Notes: generated by a model not told the origin, from the letters alone. A stretch of DNA of 64,000 nucleotides from UBA2040 sp041751955 (GCA_041751955.1 JBGSIB010000056.1:62001-126000), one strand, 5' to 3'. Shown: positions 17,568 to 27,992, numbered from the stretch's first letter. Made by a program: numbers and translations.

Positions 17568-18314
17568 CTAAATAGAAAATTGATTCAAAAGATGTCTTTT
17601 TCTTCTCGAAACTGGGACTTGAATTCCATTAAAAAGTATGACAGAACCACCATTTTTTGGTGTATACTTCTCTATCTTTTTAACGTTTACAAGAAAGCTT
17701 TTATGCGTGCGAATGAACACGGAACTATCCAAAAGTGTTTCGTATTCCTTTAAAGTTTTGGAGATCGTGTGTTTTTCTTTTTCACAATGTAAAACACAGT
17801 AATTTCCAGAAGCTTCTATGTAACAGATACGTTCTTTTTCAATGAACCTCATGTCTCCGTTATAAGGAATTGCCAATGTTGAAGCGCTGGGTGTATCTTC
17901 TTTATTGACATACGCTAAAAGTTCACGAATTGAATTATTGTTTTCGTTTGGTTTGAATTCTTTTTGAAGTCTTTCCGCAGTTTCTTCCAATCGTTCAACG
18001 TGTATGGGTTTGAGCAAGTAGTCGAAAGCCGCATATTTAAAAGCTTGTATGGCGTATTGGTCATATGCAGTCGTAAAAATAATTTTGCCCGAAAAACCCT
18101 CCAATTTGTCAATGAACTCAAATCCTGACATTTTGGGCATGTTGATATCAATGAATAGAATTTGGGGTTTAATTTCTTTCATTTTTTCTAACGCCTCATA
18201 TGGATCTTGCGTCACGAATTTCACTTTTATTTTCGGACAATATTCATCAAGCATGGAATTCAAAACTCGGCAGGCAGATTTTTCGTCATCTAAGATAATA
18301 GCAGTAAGAACCAT
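17568..18314 (-). CDS. LytTR-family response regulator
   Basis: The 248-residue protein has a receiver domain (residues 1-125) with the acidic pair ILDDE and the phospho-acceptor Asp56 in ILFIDINMPKMSG. It also has the conserved Thr/Lys (IIFTTAYDQYA, LLKPI). A LytTR DNA-binding domain covers about 145-245 (IEASGNYCVLHCE, FIRTHKSFLVNVKKI, VPVSRRKR). It should be phosphorylated by the sensor kinase encoded 9 bases upstream on the same strand. LytTR regulators bind short direct repeats; target genes are not apparent here. Confidence 0.94.
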   Translation of the reverse strand: MVLTAIILDDEKSACRVLNSMLDEYCPKIKVKFVTQDPYEALEKMKEIKPQILFIDINMPKMSGFEFIDKLEGFSGKIIFTTAYDQYAIQAFKYAAFDYLLKPIHVERLEETAERLQKEFKPNENNNSIRELLAYVNKEDTPSASTLAIPYNGDMRFIEKERICYIEASGNYCVLHCEKEKHTISKTLKEYETLLDSSVFIRTHKSFLVNVKKIEKYTPKNGGSVILFNGIQVPVSRRKRHLLNQFSI

Positions 18315-18323
18315 TTTATGTGC

Positions 18324-21194
18324 TTAAGTCAATTTGTTTTGAAGTGTTAATTTAGGAATTACTAACTGAACGCAAACACCCGTTAAATTATTTTGTGAAT
18401 TATCAATTATATCTATTTCCATTTTTTTATTGAACAATTCTTCGAAAAGTCGAATGCGTTCCCTGATATTATTTATTCCAGTGGATTTGTGATATGGTTT
18501 GCTCTTTTTTTCTTGATTCAGTCCTAGCCCGTTATCCTTCACTTCGCAAATAAGCTTGTCGCCTTTCATTTTGAAAGAAACGCTTATTTGACCTGCATAA
18601 TCCAGTGCTGCAACCCCATGCCAAATTGCGTTTTCCACAAAGGGTTGGAGCATAAGTGTGGGGATGTAGGTTTGGTCAATTATTAGTTCTTCATCAATAT
18701 GAAATGTGTAGTTGAATTTATTATCCAAACGTCGTTTTTCTAAATTAAGATATTGTGTTAAAAACTGAACTTCCTCCTCAAGCGTGATGAGGTTTAGTTT
18801 CGCTTGATCCATTATGTTACGCATCAAAACTGCAAAATCGGCCAAATAAATTTGAGCGGAACGTTTATCGTTATTGGACAAATAACTCTGTACAGAATTA
18901 AGGCTGTTGAAAGTAAAATGAGGATTCATTTGAGATTGCAGAGAGAACAGTTCAATGGACAAGGATCTTCGTTTTCGTTCTTGTGTTTTTATTATTCTCC
19001 AACGAACCAATAAAACAACCAATATTAGAATAAGAGTGAAACTTATTAATAATACCCAGGTTGATTGCCACCATGTGGGATTAATTTTGATTTTATATCC
19101 AAAAAGAAAACTAGGTTTATAAAATGACGACTCCGCTTTAAAATCAAATGTGTATTCGCCTGCCGAAAGTGAAGAGAAGTTGAAATTATCATTGTCGTTT
19201 TTTACCCATTCACCACCGTTAATTCGATAATAAAGCATGGTTGGATGGGCGCTGTGATTGACACATGAAAACAAGAAATTCAAGTTGTTTTCATCATGTT
19301 TAAAAGATAGAGTTTTCGTCAATTCTCTAAAAGTGCCATTTACTTTTAAACCCTCCAAGGCAAAATTAATTTTCTTTAATAGTTTATTTTTTTCAAGTGG
19401 GAGATAAAATATAGTCGTATTGGTTACCACAATTAATGTATCTTCGATTTCATGAATATTAACGACGTCGTTTACTTTTAAAGTCGTTTTTAAATCCATC
19501 CGTTGGGTTTCATTCCATTGGTTGTTGCGAAACGAAAACTGCTGCACTCCTACATCAGTGTGTACCCAGAAACTTTCCTTCTTTCCTTTATAAATTCCTT
19601 TTACCCCATTAGACAGTATATTTTGAGACCATGGTTTTAGTATGCTTGTTTTTTGGTCATAAATCCAAATACCTTTGTCCCCCGTTGCAATTAGAATTTG
19701 ATCTTGGTTGAGATAAAATCCACTAATTCTTGAATTACCAAAAACATCAGGAAAGAATGCATGAAAGTCCATTTCATTTTTGCCATCTTGAACGAATAGT
19801 CCTTTTTGAGTGCCGACGTAAAGTGCTTTTTGAGTTTCCGTAATACATTTTGTACGACCAAGACTTGTATTTAAAATTCTCTCAGAGTAGGGTCTTTGAG
19901 ATAAATCAATCATTGCTATTCCAAATAATCCATAAGTATATATTCTGTCCTTATATCGATTGCTTACAAAGAGTTGTCCAAAACTAATGTGATCATCTGC
20001 GAGCTCAATTTTTTCTGATTTTCCTGATTTAATTTCGTACAGGTACCAATTCGAGTCATAATTATAAATGCTAAAATTTTTGTAAAAAAGGAAACCATAT
20101 CCAATTTCAGTCGTAATTGATTTTTTTGGCTTTTCTGGCGATTTCTGCAAAATTTGTCCTTTTATTTTAGACAAATCTAAATTCTCACCTTCAATATAAA
20201 CTTCACCATTGTGTTCAATACTATATACACATCTCTGATTGCGTTCTAACTGTATTTGAGAATAATTTGTTTGTGATATCTTAAAAAGACCATGATTTAA
20301 TGAGGTTGCCCAAATATTCCCTTCGGAATCTTGCATGGCAGAAACAAAAATTTCATTTGGGAGGTAATGTGCTTTAAAAACCCATTGTCCTTTTTTTATC
20401 CTGAATTCAAAAATCCCGTCCGATGTCGCGAATATTTTCGTTTTGTCATTTTTAATGATATGATATACCTTTTTGAATTTAAACTCCGCTGCTAAATCGT
20501 TATCCTTTGCTTCATAATACATCGCGGACCTGCTAAAAGCTCCTAAATCAAGGTCAAAATTTACTTGAGCAGATTGTCTATAAGAATCAAAATTTTTCTT
20601 TCGTATTTTGGGAAAATATTTGCTCATCACTTCTGCCCCTTTTGGGTCCGTTGCAAAGAAAATAGTTTCATTTCTCATCCCAAGGGTTGTAATGCCCGTC
20701 CCAATGGATGGTGAAAACTCACATTTTAATTTCTGGTCAACTTTTAATAATCCGCCATTTCTATCTTTAAATGCACCAATGATCAGTTCTCCTTTTTTTG
20801 GCTCTATGATTTGACTAAGTACTGAAAGTCTTATGCTTTGATCTACATTTTCAAGTTGATGTATTTCTCCGTTGAAATAATATGTCGGCAAACTACTTAC
20901 ATGTTGAAACCAAATGCGATTTAAAGAATCTTCGTAACAGCGTATAACTGTATTATCAAGTAGACCATCTTCTACGGTAAAAGTTTTGAAGGTTTTTCCA
21001 TCAAAACAAGTTACCCCATAATCTGAGCCAAACCAAATTCTATCCGAATGATCAATGAGAACATGGTACAAGGAGTTCGTTGGTAAACCATCAGAAATGT
21101 CGTAGTTCCAAAATACACGCTCATTATTCTGCGCGAGAACTGAAAAGTTCGCGAAAAGTAAAAATATAGCGGCTAGAAAATGGCGTACGATCAT
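18324..21194 (-). CDS. LytS-type sensor histidine kinase with beta-propeller input domain
   Basis: The 956-residue protein has a signal peptide (about 1-21). A periplasmic sensor region of about 600 residues is built from propeller-like two-component-regulator repeats (RVFWNYDISDGLPTNSLYHV, IWFGSDYGVTCFDGK). A Y_Y_Y-like domain lies near 620-700, a membrane segment at 713-731, and a His_kinase domain with phospho-acceptor His759 in QMNPHFTFNSLNSV. The ATPase part has PFVENAIWHG and EVKDNGLGL. It is the upstream partner of the LytTR regulator, a common Bacteroidota pair, and starts 16 bases after paaZ, so it may be co-transcribed with it. The ligand is unknown. Confidence 0.93.
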   Translation of the reverse strand: MIVRHFLAAIFLLFANFSVLAQNNERVFWNYDISDGLPTNSLYHVLIDHSDRIWFGSDYGVTCFDGKTFKTFTVEDGLLDNTVIRCYEDSLNRIWFQHVSSLPTYYFNGEIHQLENVDQSIRLSVLSQIIEPKKGELIIGAFKDRNGGLLKVDQKLKCEFSPSIGTGITTLGMRNETIFFATDPKGAEVMSKYFPKIRKKNFDSYRQSAQVNFDLDLGAFSRSAMYYEAKDNDLAAEFKFKKVYHIIKNDKTKIFATSDGIFEFRIKKGQWVFKAHYLPNEIFVSAMQDSEGNIWATSLNHGLFKISQTNYSQIQLERNQRCVYSIEHNGEVYIEGENLDLSKIKGQILQKSPEKPKKSITTEIGYGFLFYKNFSIYNYDSNWYLYEIKSGKSEKIELADDHISFGQLFVSNRYKDRIYTYGLFGIAMIDLSQRPYSERILNTSLGRTKCITETQKALYVGTQKGLFVQDGKNEMDFHAFFPDVFGNSRISGFYLNQDQILIATGDKGIWIYDQKTSILKPWSQNILSNGVKGIYKGKKESFWVHTDVGVQQFSFRNNQWNETQRMDLKTTLKVNDVVNIHEIEDTLIVVTNTTIFYLPLEKNKLLKKINFALEGLKVNGTFRELTKTLSFKHDENNLNFLFSCVNHSAHPTMLYYRINGGEWVKNDNDNFNFSSLSAGEYTFDFKAESSFYKPSFLFGYKIKINPTWWQSTWVLLISFTLILILVVLLVRWRIIKTQERKRRSLSIELFSLQSQMNPHFTFNSLNSVQSYLSNNDKRSAQIYLADFAVLMRNIMDQAKLNLITLEEEVQFLTQYLNLEKRRLDNKFNYTFHIDEELIIDQTYIPTLMLQPFVENAIWHGVAALDYAGQISVSFKMKGDKLICEVKDNGLGLNQEKKSKPYHKSTGINNIRERIRLFEELFNKKMEIDIIDNSQNNLTGVCVQLVIPKLTLQNKLT

Positions 21195-21210
21195 GTTCTA
21201 CATTTCAGCT

Positions 21211-23259
21211 CTAGTTTTGATCCAACTTTTTCACCATCGTCAAAATGGTCGCTAAGGCTACGGTTTCCCCTGTTTCGTCATAAACGTCTACGAGGAACTT
21301 GACAATTCCTTTGGCAATATCATCCTCAGTTCTTTTTTCTTGGTCCATTTTTTCTTTTACGGTAAAGCGCACACCAATTGTAGCCCCCGGATAAACGGGT
21401 TTCACAAATCGAGCTTCTTCCAAACCATAATTGAGCAAAACGGGTCCTTTTTTCGGGTCAACGAATAAACCTGCCGCTTTGGATAAAATAAAGTATCCGT
21501 GTGCTACACGCCCTTCGAAAATAGTTCCTTCCAAAGATGTAACATCCATGTGCGCATAGAAATTATCTCCTGAAACATTCGCGAAATTGACGATATCTGC
21601 TTCTGTAACCGTGTGTTTGTGGGTGAAAACCGTATCTCCAACACGAAGGTCTTCAAAATGTTGTCTAAAAACATGTGGATTGGCTTCTGGCATTTCAGCA
21701 CCAACTTGAAATTGCTGCGTGATTTTAGTAATCGTTGTTGGATGCCCTTGAATGGCCGTTCTTTGCAAATAATGCATTACACCTCTCTTTCCGCCCATTT
21801 CTTCTCCACCACCAGCGCGACCAGGTCCACCGTGTGTCAACAAAGGCATGGGAGAACCATGTCCCGTACTTTCTTTTGCACAGGCTTCGTTTAGAATTAA
21901 AATACGACCGTGCATACTCGCAGCGCCCAATACAAATTCCGTTGCTTCTTTGTCATCTGGTGTAACGATGGAAGAGACAAGTGACCCTTTCCCCATTTTC
22001 GCTAATTCAATGGCGTCTTCTATATTTTTATAAGGCATGATGGTAGAAACTGGTCCAAAAGCCTCAATTTCATGAACATCGGTATTTTCAAATGGTTTTT
22101 CGTTTCGGAAAAGAATAGGAGAGAAGAAGGCACCTTTGTTTCGGTCCGCACCAGTCACTTCAAAATTTTCCATGTCGCCAAACACTATTTCTTGTGTTTT
22201 AGCCAAAGTTTGAACACTTTCGGTAAGTCTTTCCACTTGTGACATAGTTGCTAGAGCTCCCATTCGCACACCTTCAATGCTCGGATCTCCAATGATCGTG
22301 CTTGCCAATCGTTTGGCAACTCCTGCTTGAACTTCGTCTATTAAATCTTCGGGAACAATAATTCTTCGAACTGCGGTACATTTTTGTCCTGCTTTTACAG
22401 TGATTTCTTTGGTAACTTCTTTGATAAAAAGATCAAATTCAACTGTTCCTGGCGTAGCTTTTTTTCCTAAAATCGACGCGTTTAAAGAGTCAGCTTCTAA
22501 GTTGAACGGCACGCTTCTTTCGATAAATTGAGGAAGTGATTTTAATTTTCTTCCTGTGTATGCGCTTCCCGTGAACGTTACAACATCCTGTGAATCAACA
22601 AAGTCTAATATACCTCGGCCTAAACCAACGACCAATTGCAATGCTCCTTCGGGCAATATTTTCGATTCGATAATATCTCGGACCATTACTTCAGTCAGAT
22701 AGCATGTATATTCTGAAGGTTTCACTATTGCTGGAACTCCAGCCATAAGATTTACAGCAATTTTTTCCAACATTCCCCAAATTGGGAAATTGAAGGCATT
22801 AATATGAATAGCAACACCTTCTTTCGGCACCATGATATGATGGCCAATGAAAGTTCCTTCTTTCGATAAAGGTGCGGCGACTCCGTCAACATAATAGGGT
22901 AAATCTGGGAACTGTTTTCGGAGTGATGCATTGGCGAATAAATTTCCGATTCCACCTTCAATATCTATCCAAGAATCCACTCTTGTGGCACCTGTCCAGG
23001 CACTTACTTCATAATATTTTTTCTTTTTTTCAAGTAAGAATAGGGCTAAAGCCTTCAACATTCTGCCTCTTTCTTGAAAAGTCATTTTACGCAAAGCATG
23101 ACCTCCATTTTTTACGGCGTATTCTGACATCGCTTTATAGTCCAAGCCTATGCTCGATACCTCGCCAATTTTCTCTCCTGTAATTGTGTTGTATAGGGAA
23201 GTTTCTAAACCTTCACCATCCATCCATTTGCCCAAGGCATAACTTTGATATCGTTGCAT
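21211..23259 (-). CDS. paaZ: bifunctional aldehyde dehydrogenase/enoyl-CoA hydratase PaaZ
   Basis: The 682-residue fusion fits PaaZ, which hydrolyses oxepin-CoA (MaoC part) and oxidises the resulting semialdehyde (ALDH part) in phenylacetate degradation. The aldehyde dehydrogenase covers about 1-520, with catalytic Cys294 in AGQKCTAVRR, general base Glu255 in NLEADS, and NAFNFPIWG. The R-specific hydratase (MaoC) follows from about 545, with FANVSGDNFYAHMD and FEGRVAHGYFILSKAAGLF. Length and order match the E. coli enzyme. No other paa genes (paaABCDE, paaK) are in this window, so its pathway context is missing here and it could serve another CoA-linked route. Confidence 0.9.
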   Translation of the reverse strand: MQRYQSYALGKWMDGEGLETSLYNTITGEKIGEVSSIGLDYKAMSEYAVKNGGHALRKMTFQERGRMLKALALFLLEKKKKYYEVSAWTGATRVDSWIDIEGGIGNLFANASLRKQFPDLPYYVDGVAAPLSKEGTFIGHHIMVPKEGVAIHINAFNFPIWGMLEKIAVNLMAGVPAIVKPSEYTCYLTEVMVRDIIESKILPEGALQLVVGLGRGILDFVDSQDVVTFTGSAYTGRKLKSLPQFIERSVPFNLEADSLNASILGKKATPGTVEFDLFIKEVTKEITVKAGQKCTAVRRIIVPEDLIDEVQAGVAKRLASTIIGDPSIEGVRMGALATMSQVERLTESVQTLAKTQEIVFGDMENFEVTGADRNKGAFFSPILFRNEKPFENTDVHEIEAFGPVSTIMPYKNIEDAIELAKMGKGSLVSSIVTPDDKEATEFVLGAASMHGRILILNEACAKESTGHGSPMPLLTHGGPGRAGGGEEMGGKRGVMHYLQRTAIQGHPTTITKITQQFQVGAEMPEANPHVFRQHFEDLRVGDTVFTHKHTVTEADIVNFANVSGDNFYAHMDVTSLEGTIFEGRVAHGYFILSKAAGLFVDPKKGPVLLNYGLEEARFVKPVYPGATIGVRFTVKEKMDQEKRTEDDIAKGIVKFLVDVYDETGETVALATILTMVKKLDQN

Positions 23260-23349
23260 AAATTACAATTGTAAGCCTTAAAGATAAATAAAATAGAGAT
23301 TCTTCGTTTGGAAGATCCTGTAAAAAGGAGATGAATTATGGAGAGGGGT

Positions 23350-24342
23350 TTAAACCAATTGAAATGAGTCAGCGTGTTGCTCTATTTGATCCAAAATTTC
23401 AAAAATCTCAGATAAATCAAAAGATGTAACAAGCTTAGTTCGATAATCTTTAAAATGTGCGATTCCCTTGAAATAATTGGAATAATGGCGTTTCATTTCT
23501 GCAACACCAAGAATGGGTCCCTTCCAATCGACGCTCATTTGTAAATGATCACGAGTTATTTGAACGCGTTCTAGCACGCCCGGAGCAGTAAGGTGTTCAC
23601 CTGTTTTCATGAAATGCTTAATCTCGTTAAAAACCCAAGGATAGCCTATGCTTGCGCGACCAATCATTACACCATCTACACCGTATTTGTTGCGATATTC
23701 AATCACTTTTTCTGGCGAATCAATGTCACCGTTTCCGAAAACAGGTATGTGCATTCTTGGATTGTTTTTCACTTCACCTATCAGTTGCCAATCGGCATCT
23801 CCCTTGTACATTTGCTTGCGGGTACGACCATGGATGGAAATTGCCTCAATTCCAACATCTTGTAATCTTTCCGCGGTTTCAACTACAAATTTCGTTTGAT
23901 CATCCCAACCTAATCTGGTTTTTACAGTGACAGGAATATTTGTGGCTTTGACGATGGCTTCTGTCATGCGAACCATTTTTGGAATATCTTGAAGAATACC
24001 AGCGCCAGCACCTTTACAAGCGACTTTTTTTACCGGGCAACCGTAATTTATATCAATGATATCCGGATTCGTTTTTTCAATGATTTTTGTTGCTTGCGTC
24101 ATGCTGTCGATGTCATATCCAAAAATCTGAATGCCCACGGGACGTTCATATTCATAAATATCCATTTTCATAACCGATTTTGCCGCATCACGAATCAATC
24201 CTTCGGAGGAAATAAATTCTGTATACATTAAATCGGCACCATGTTTTTTACACAATGCCCGGAAAGGCGGATCACTTACGTCCTCCATTGGAGCAAGTAA
24301 AAGCGGAAATTCGCCCAATTCTATATCACGGATTTTTACCAT
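23350..24342 (-). CDS. dusB: tRNA-dihydrouridine synthase
   Basis: The 330-residue FMN enzyme reduces uridines in the tRNA D-loop. The TIM-barrel Dus signature is complete: LLAPMEDVSDPPFRALC at the N-terminus, DINYGCPVKKVACKGAGAG with the catalytic Cys, PVTVKTRLGWDD, ISIHGRTRKQMYKG, PVFGNGDI and DGVMIGRASIGYPWVF. DusB is the likely class from the GCPVKKVACKGAGAG form. The ATG lies only 8 bases after a TACTTTTG promoter box, so the message may have almost no leader. It is separated from paaZ by 90 bases. Confidence 0.94.
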   Translation of the reverse strand: MVKIRDIELGEFPLLLAPMEDVSDPPFRALCKKHGADLMYTEFISSEGLIRDAAKSVMKMDIYEYERPVGIQIFGYDIDSMTQATKIIEKTNPDIIDINYGCPVKKVACKGAGAGILQDIPKMVRMTEAIVKATNIPVTVKTRLGWDDQTKFVVETAERLQDVGIEAISIHGRTRKQMYKGDADWQLIGEVKNNPRMHIPVFGNGDIDSPEKVIEYRNKYGVDGVMIGRASIGYPWVFNEIKHFMKTGEHLTAPGVLERVQITRDHLQMSVDWKGPILGVAEMKRHYSNYFKGIAHFKDYRTKLVTSFDLSEIFEILDQIEQHADSFQLV

Positions 24343-24350
24343 CAGCGGTG

Positions 24351-24358
24351 CAAAAGTA
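24351..24358 (-). promoter_or_regulatory. candidate -7 promoter box (TACTTTTG) of dusB
   Basis: On minus, TACTTTTGCACC reaches to within a few bases of the dusB ATG. It fits TAnnTTTG and repeats the motif found before rbfA and the thioesterase. No -33 element is clear. Confidence 0.5.
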
Positions 24359-24510
24359 GGTCATTTTTGAAGAATTTGGAATTATTTGTTTTTTTAACTT
24401 TCCAAGCTTAACTCATGAAAAATCAAACGGTATTCGTTTTCCACCTTTAAGTATATTATTTTTACCTTCTTGAAGTATTCTTGATGAGACTTCCTTAAAT
24501 TCAATTAACT

Positions 24511-27500
24511 ATGAAATTAATTACTTCTTTTACACTTCTTTTATTACTTTTTTCTGGGCAATCTATTGCACAAAGTCCTGGTGATACAATTGTTGTCAAT
24601 ACATTTAATTATAGTCAAACTGCAGGTTCTGGAATTCGCGATACCAATATAAATTTTCCTGTTTTACCCGGAGTGACATTTGAACGCATTATCATGAAGT
24701 ACAACATGAGATGTAAAAATGGACTTGTTTCGCCTCCAGTGAGTGGTCAAACCAATCTCGGCTGCGGTGAATGGGATTATAGCTGTAATACCTATATTCA
24801 TGACTCTACAAGAATAGATTCTGTTCAGTTTACTGCCTCATCACATTTAATCTCTGGCTTTTCCGGGACTTCTTTTAGTTACACCAACTCGCCTCAATAT
24901 AACTACTACCAGTACACGCAACAAAGTGTTGTTTTGAACTCCATAGTAAATGAAAATCAGTATAATATATTAACGGGAACTAGTCCTGTTTTCGATGCTT
25001 TCGCGGCTTCGAATTATTCGGGTAAATCACAATATCTGTACACAGCTAGTGAACTAATGGCATCTGGTCTTACCGCAGGAAATATAGATGGTTTTCTTGT
25101 GAATGCATTAAACGGTGGCGCTGTGAATTTCCTTCGAATTAATATAAAAGGAACTACTGCAAGTGTTTTAGATTCGAACAATATTTCTACAACTGGTTTT
25201 ACGCAAGTTTATTTTAGTGATTTTAACTTTGTAACAGGTTCGAATCGACTTCAGTTTTATACGCCTTTTGTCTGGAATGGTACCGATAATGTCATTATTG
25301 AGATTTCATTTACAAACAGTGTTGCAGGTTCAAATGTAGTTTTAGAAGGTACAGCGTCTTCAACGGATTTGTCGCTTACCGCGAACAACGGCTATTATCA
25401 AAACCTTGCCGCAAACGGGCACATTGACTTGCCAACTAATGGACTGTCCAGTATTTCTAATGAAGTTACCGTTTCTTTCTGGGCATTTGGTGATGCAAAT
25501 TTGTTACCAGCAAACACTTCCATTATTGAAGGTTTAGGAGCATCAAACGAAAGAGATTTGAATATACATTTACCTTGGAGTAATGGTCAAATATACTGGG
25601 ATTGTGGTGGTAATCCTGATTACGATAGAATTAATAAGGTTGCAACAACTTCTGAATATGAAGGTCAGTGGAATCATTGGTCATTTGTGAAAAATGCGGC
25701 AACAGGAGTAATGCAGATTTATCTTAACGGAGTGCTTTGGCACTCAGGCACAGGTAAGGTAAAACCAATTGATATTGCACATTTGGTAGTTGGAAAAAGT
25801 GGCACTTACACCAATAATTACAAAGGAAGCATCGATGAATTGCGCATATGGAACAAAGCATTAACTGCTACAGATATTCAAAATTGGATGAAGGTACCCT
25901 TGAATTCTTCTCATCCTCAATATGTGAATTTAGTGGCCTACTATCCGTTTGATGAAGGAACGGGTATTACAACGAACGATTTATCACCAAACGGTGCGAT
26001 TGGCACTTCAAACGGTTCAACGGTTTGGTCTTCAACACGCGGAATTAAATTGAATCGCTTTTTTACCTCTACTGGTTTTCGTCCAAGTTTGACCTTGGTA
26101 AATGGCACCTATCTCACTACAATTTCACCTCAACAAATGCTCGATTCTACTTTGGTTATTCCAAATACTGTGGATGAATTCACAATTATACCTCACCCGG
26201 GAGTTTTAATGGATGATGAGCTTGTGAGTATTTCATCAAATCAAGTTTGGGAAGCTGTTGGACAAAATCTATACGACGGTGAGACAGGGGCGCTTATTAG
26301 TACAATTCCGACTACACCAGATAGTACAATTGTACCAACTACGCTTAACTATTTGCGGAGATATCCAATGAAATTCGAAATAATGAGTTTTGTTACACCT
26401 TATGGAATCAATCTCAACCTTGGTCCTAATGGTAAAACATGGACTTTTGACGTAACGGATTTCACACCAATTTTAAAGGGATTGAAACGAATGACTATGG
26501 AAAGAGGCGGGCAACTTCAGGAAGACATGGATATCCAGTTCTTGTTCATCGTCGGCACCCCACAGCGCGATATTATTGATATTAGAGAAATATGGAGAAC
26601 AGAATCTAGAAGTTATACTTCGATATTAAGCGATTCTTATTTTGAACCAATTGATGTTCCTTTAGTTGCTAATGGGAATAAATTTGTTGTTAAAACAGCA
26701 ATTACAGGACATGGTCAAGAGGGAGAATTTATCCCTCGAACTCACTTCATGAATGTTAATGGTGGTGCTCCTGAATTTTCTTGGCAAGTTTGGAAAGAAT
26801 GTGCTGAAAATCCTGTTTATCCGCAGGGAGGAACATGGATTTACGATAGAGCAGGTTGGTGTCCTGGCATGGCCACTGACATTCGTGAAAATGATATTAC
26901 TTCGATTGTTACGCCTGGAAGCAATGTCAATTTAGATTACGGACTAAACAGTGCATCGGGAACATCAAATTATATAGTGAGTAACAAACTGGTGACATAT
27001 GGCCCCATAAATAATGCTGTTGACGCCAGAATTGAGTCCATCAAACAACCTACAAATCAGGTTGAATATCAACGTATTAATTCAATATGTAACAATCCGG
27101 TAGTTGTATTGAAAAATACGGGTTCAACGATTATTTCGAGTGCGAAAATTAAATATTGGGTAAACAATCCAACCAATGCTTTAACCCATGATTGGTCGGG
27201 AAGTATAGCTGAAGATGGTTTGGCAGACATCACCTTACCTTCGCCTCATCAACTGTGGACCAGTTTATCGCAAGTAAGCAATGAATTTCATGCCGAAGTC
27301 ATTGAAGTAAATGGCGCAGCGGATGGATATGCGTTCAATAATCATTTAATGACCAGCTTTGATATTCCTCCAGTGGCGCCAGCCAACTTAGTGATTCATT
27401 TCCGGACGAATGCTGCGGGAGGCGAGTCCAGTTATGATGTTCGTGATGACCAAGGTCAAGTGGTTTTTGCGAAAAGCGGAATGGCTAACAATACTTTGTA

Positions 27501-27969
27501 CAAAGACACTTTGTATCTGCCATTGGGATGTTTTAGTTACAATGTGTATGATTCAGATGATGACGGAATATCGTTTTTTGCAAATAGCGACGGAACAGGA
27601 TATACGCGCTTTTATGAATTAGGTGCTGGACTTGTGAAAACTTTTATTCCAGATTACGGAAGTGGATTCACCTATAATTTTACAGTTAATTTCCCTTTGT
27701 CGTATGAAGAATTAAATGGAATTGAAAAATTATCCGTGTTTCCAAACCCGACAAATGACGAATTGAATATTTCCCTTCGTCAAGTAAATAACGATGTGGA
27801 ACTAATCATGATAGATCAGCTGGGCAAACAAATAAGAAGAGAAAAAGTCATTGCAGATAACGGTATTTTCAATGGTATATGGGATATTTCTGAATTGCCT
27901 TCTGGAATTTACTTTTTAACCATTCGCGATGGAGCTAGTGCTCAGACGGTAAAGGTGGTGAAGCAATAG
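24511..27969 (+). CDS. secreted PNGase F-like protein with LamG domain, T9SS type A
   Basis: The 1152-residue protein has a signal peptide (about 1-20). An N-terminal PNGase F-like part contains GCGEWDYSCNTYIHD near residue 86. A LamG/jellyroll domain (about 290-490; EVTVSFWAFGD, SIDELRIWNKALTATDIQNW) is inserted before the second PNGase F-like part. The latter shows MTMERGGQLQEDMDIQFLF, TGHGQEGEFIPRTHFMNVNGG and GGTWIYDRAGWCPGM. A beta-rich region and a T9SS type A domain (VFPNPTNDELNIS, then PSGIYFLTI) close the protein. PNGase F removes N-glycans from glycoproteins, so a secreted glycan-active role is plausible. Activity is not shown by sequence alone. Confidence 0.86.
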   Translation: MKLITSFTLLLLLFSGQSIAQSPGDTIVVNTFNYSQTAGSGIRDTNINFPVLPGVTFERIIMKYNMRCKNGLVSPPVSGQTNLGCGEWDYSCNTYIHDSTRIDSVQFTASSHLISGFSGTSFSYTNSPQYNYYQYTQQSVVLNSIVNENQYNILTGTSPVFDAFAASNYSGKSQYLYTASELMASGLTAGNIDGFLVNALNGGAVNFLRINIKGTTASVLDSNNISTTGFTQVYFSDFNFVTGSNRLQFYTPFVWNGTDNVIIEISFTNSVAGSNVVLEGTASSTDLSLTANNGYYQNLAANGHIDLPTNGLSSISNEVTVSFWAFGDANLLPANTSIIEGLGASNERDLNIHLPWSNGQIYWDCGGNPDYDRINKVATTSEYEGQWNHWSFVKNAATGVMQIYLNGVLWHSGTGKVKPIDIAHLVVGKSGTYTNNYKGSIDELRIWNKALTATDIQNWMKVPLNSSHPQYVNLVAYYPFDEGTGITTNDLSPNGAIGTSNGSTVWSSTRGIKLNRFFTSTGFRPSLTLVNGTYLTTISPQQMLDSTLVIPNTVDEFTIIPHPGVLMDDELVSISSNQVWEAVGQNLYDGETGALISTIPTTPDSTIVPTTLNYLRRYPMKFEIMSFVTPYGINLNLGPNGKTWTFDVTDFTPILKGLKRMTMERGGQLQEDMDIQFLFIVGTPQRDIIDIREIWRTESRSYTSILSDSYFEPIDVPLVANGNKFVVKTAITGHGQEGEFIPRTHFMNVNGGAPEFSWQVWKECAENPVYPQGGTWIYDRAGWCPGMATDIRENDITSIVTPGSNVNLDYGLNSASGTSNYIVSNKLVTYGPINNAVDARIESIKQPTNQVEYQRINSICNNPVVVLKNTGSTIISSAKIKYWVNNPTNALTHDWSGSIAEDGLADITLPSPHQLWTSLSQVSNEFHAEVIEVNGAADGYAFNNHLMTSFDIPPVAPANLVIHFRTNAAGGESSYDVRDDQGQVVFAKSGMANNTLYKDTLYLPLGCFSYNVYDSDDDGISFFANSDGTGYTRFYELGAGLVKTFIPDYGSGFTYNFTVNFPLSYEELNGIEKLSVFPNPTNDELNISLRQVNNDVELIMIDQLGKQIRREKVIADNGIFNGIWDISELPSGIYFLTIRDGASAQTVKVVKQ

Positions 27970-27992
27970 AGATAATTTAGAATTGAAAATTA

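Noticed and set aside
23345..23354. Perfect palindrome ggtttaaacc near the dusB stop
   Set aside because: Short, AT-centred, without a T-run; not convincing as terminator or operator.
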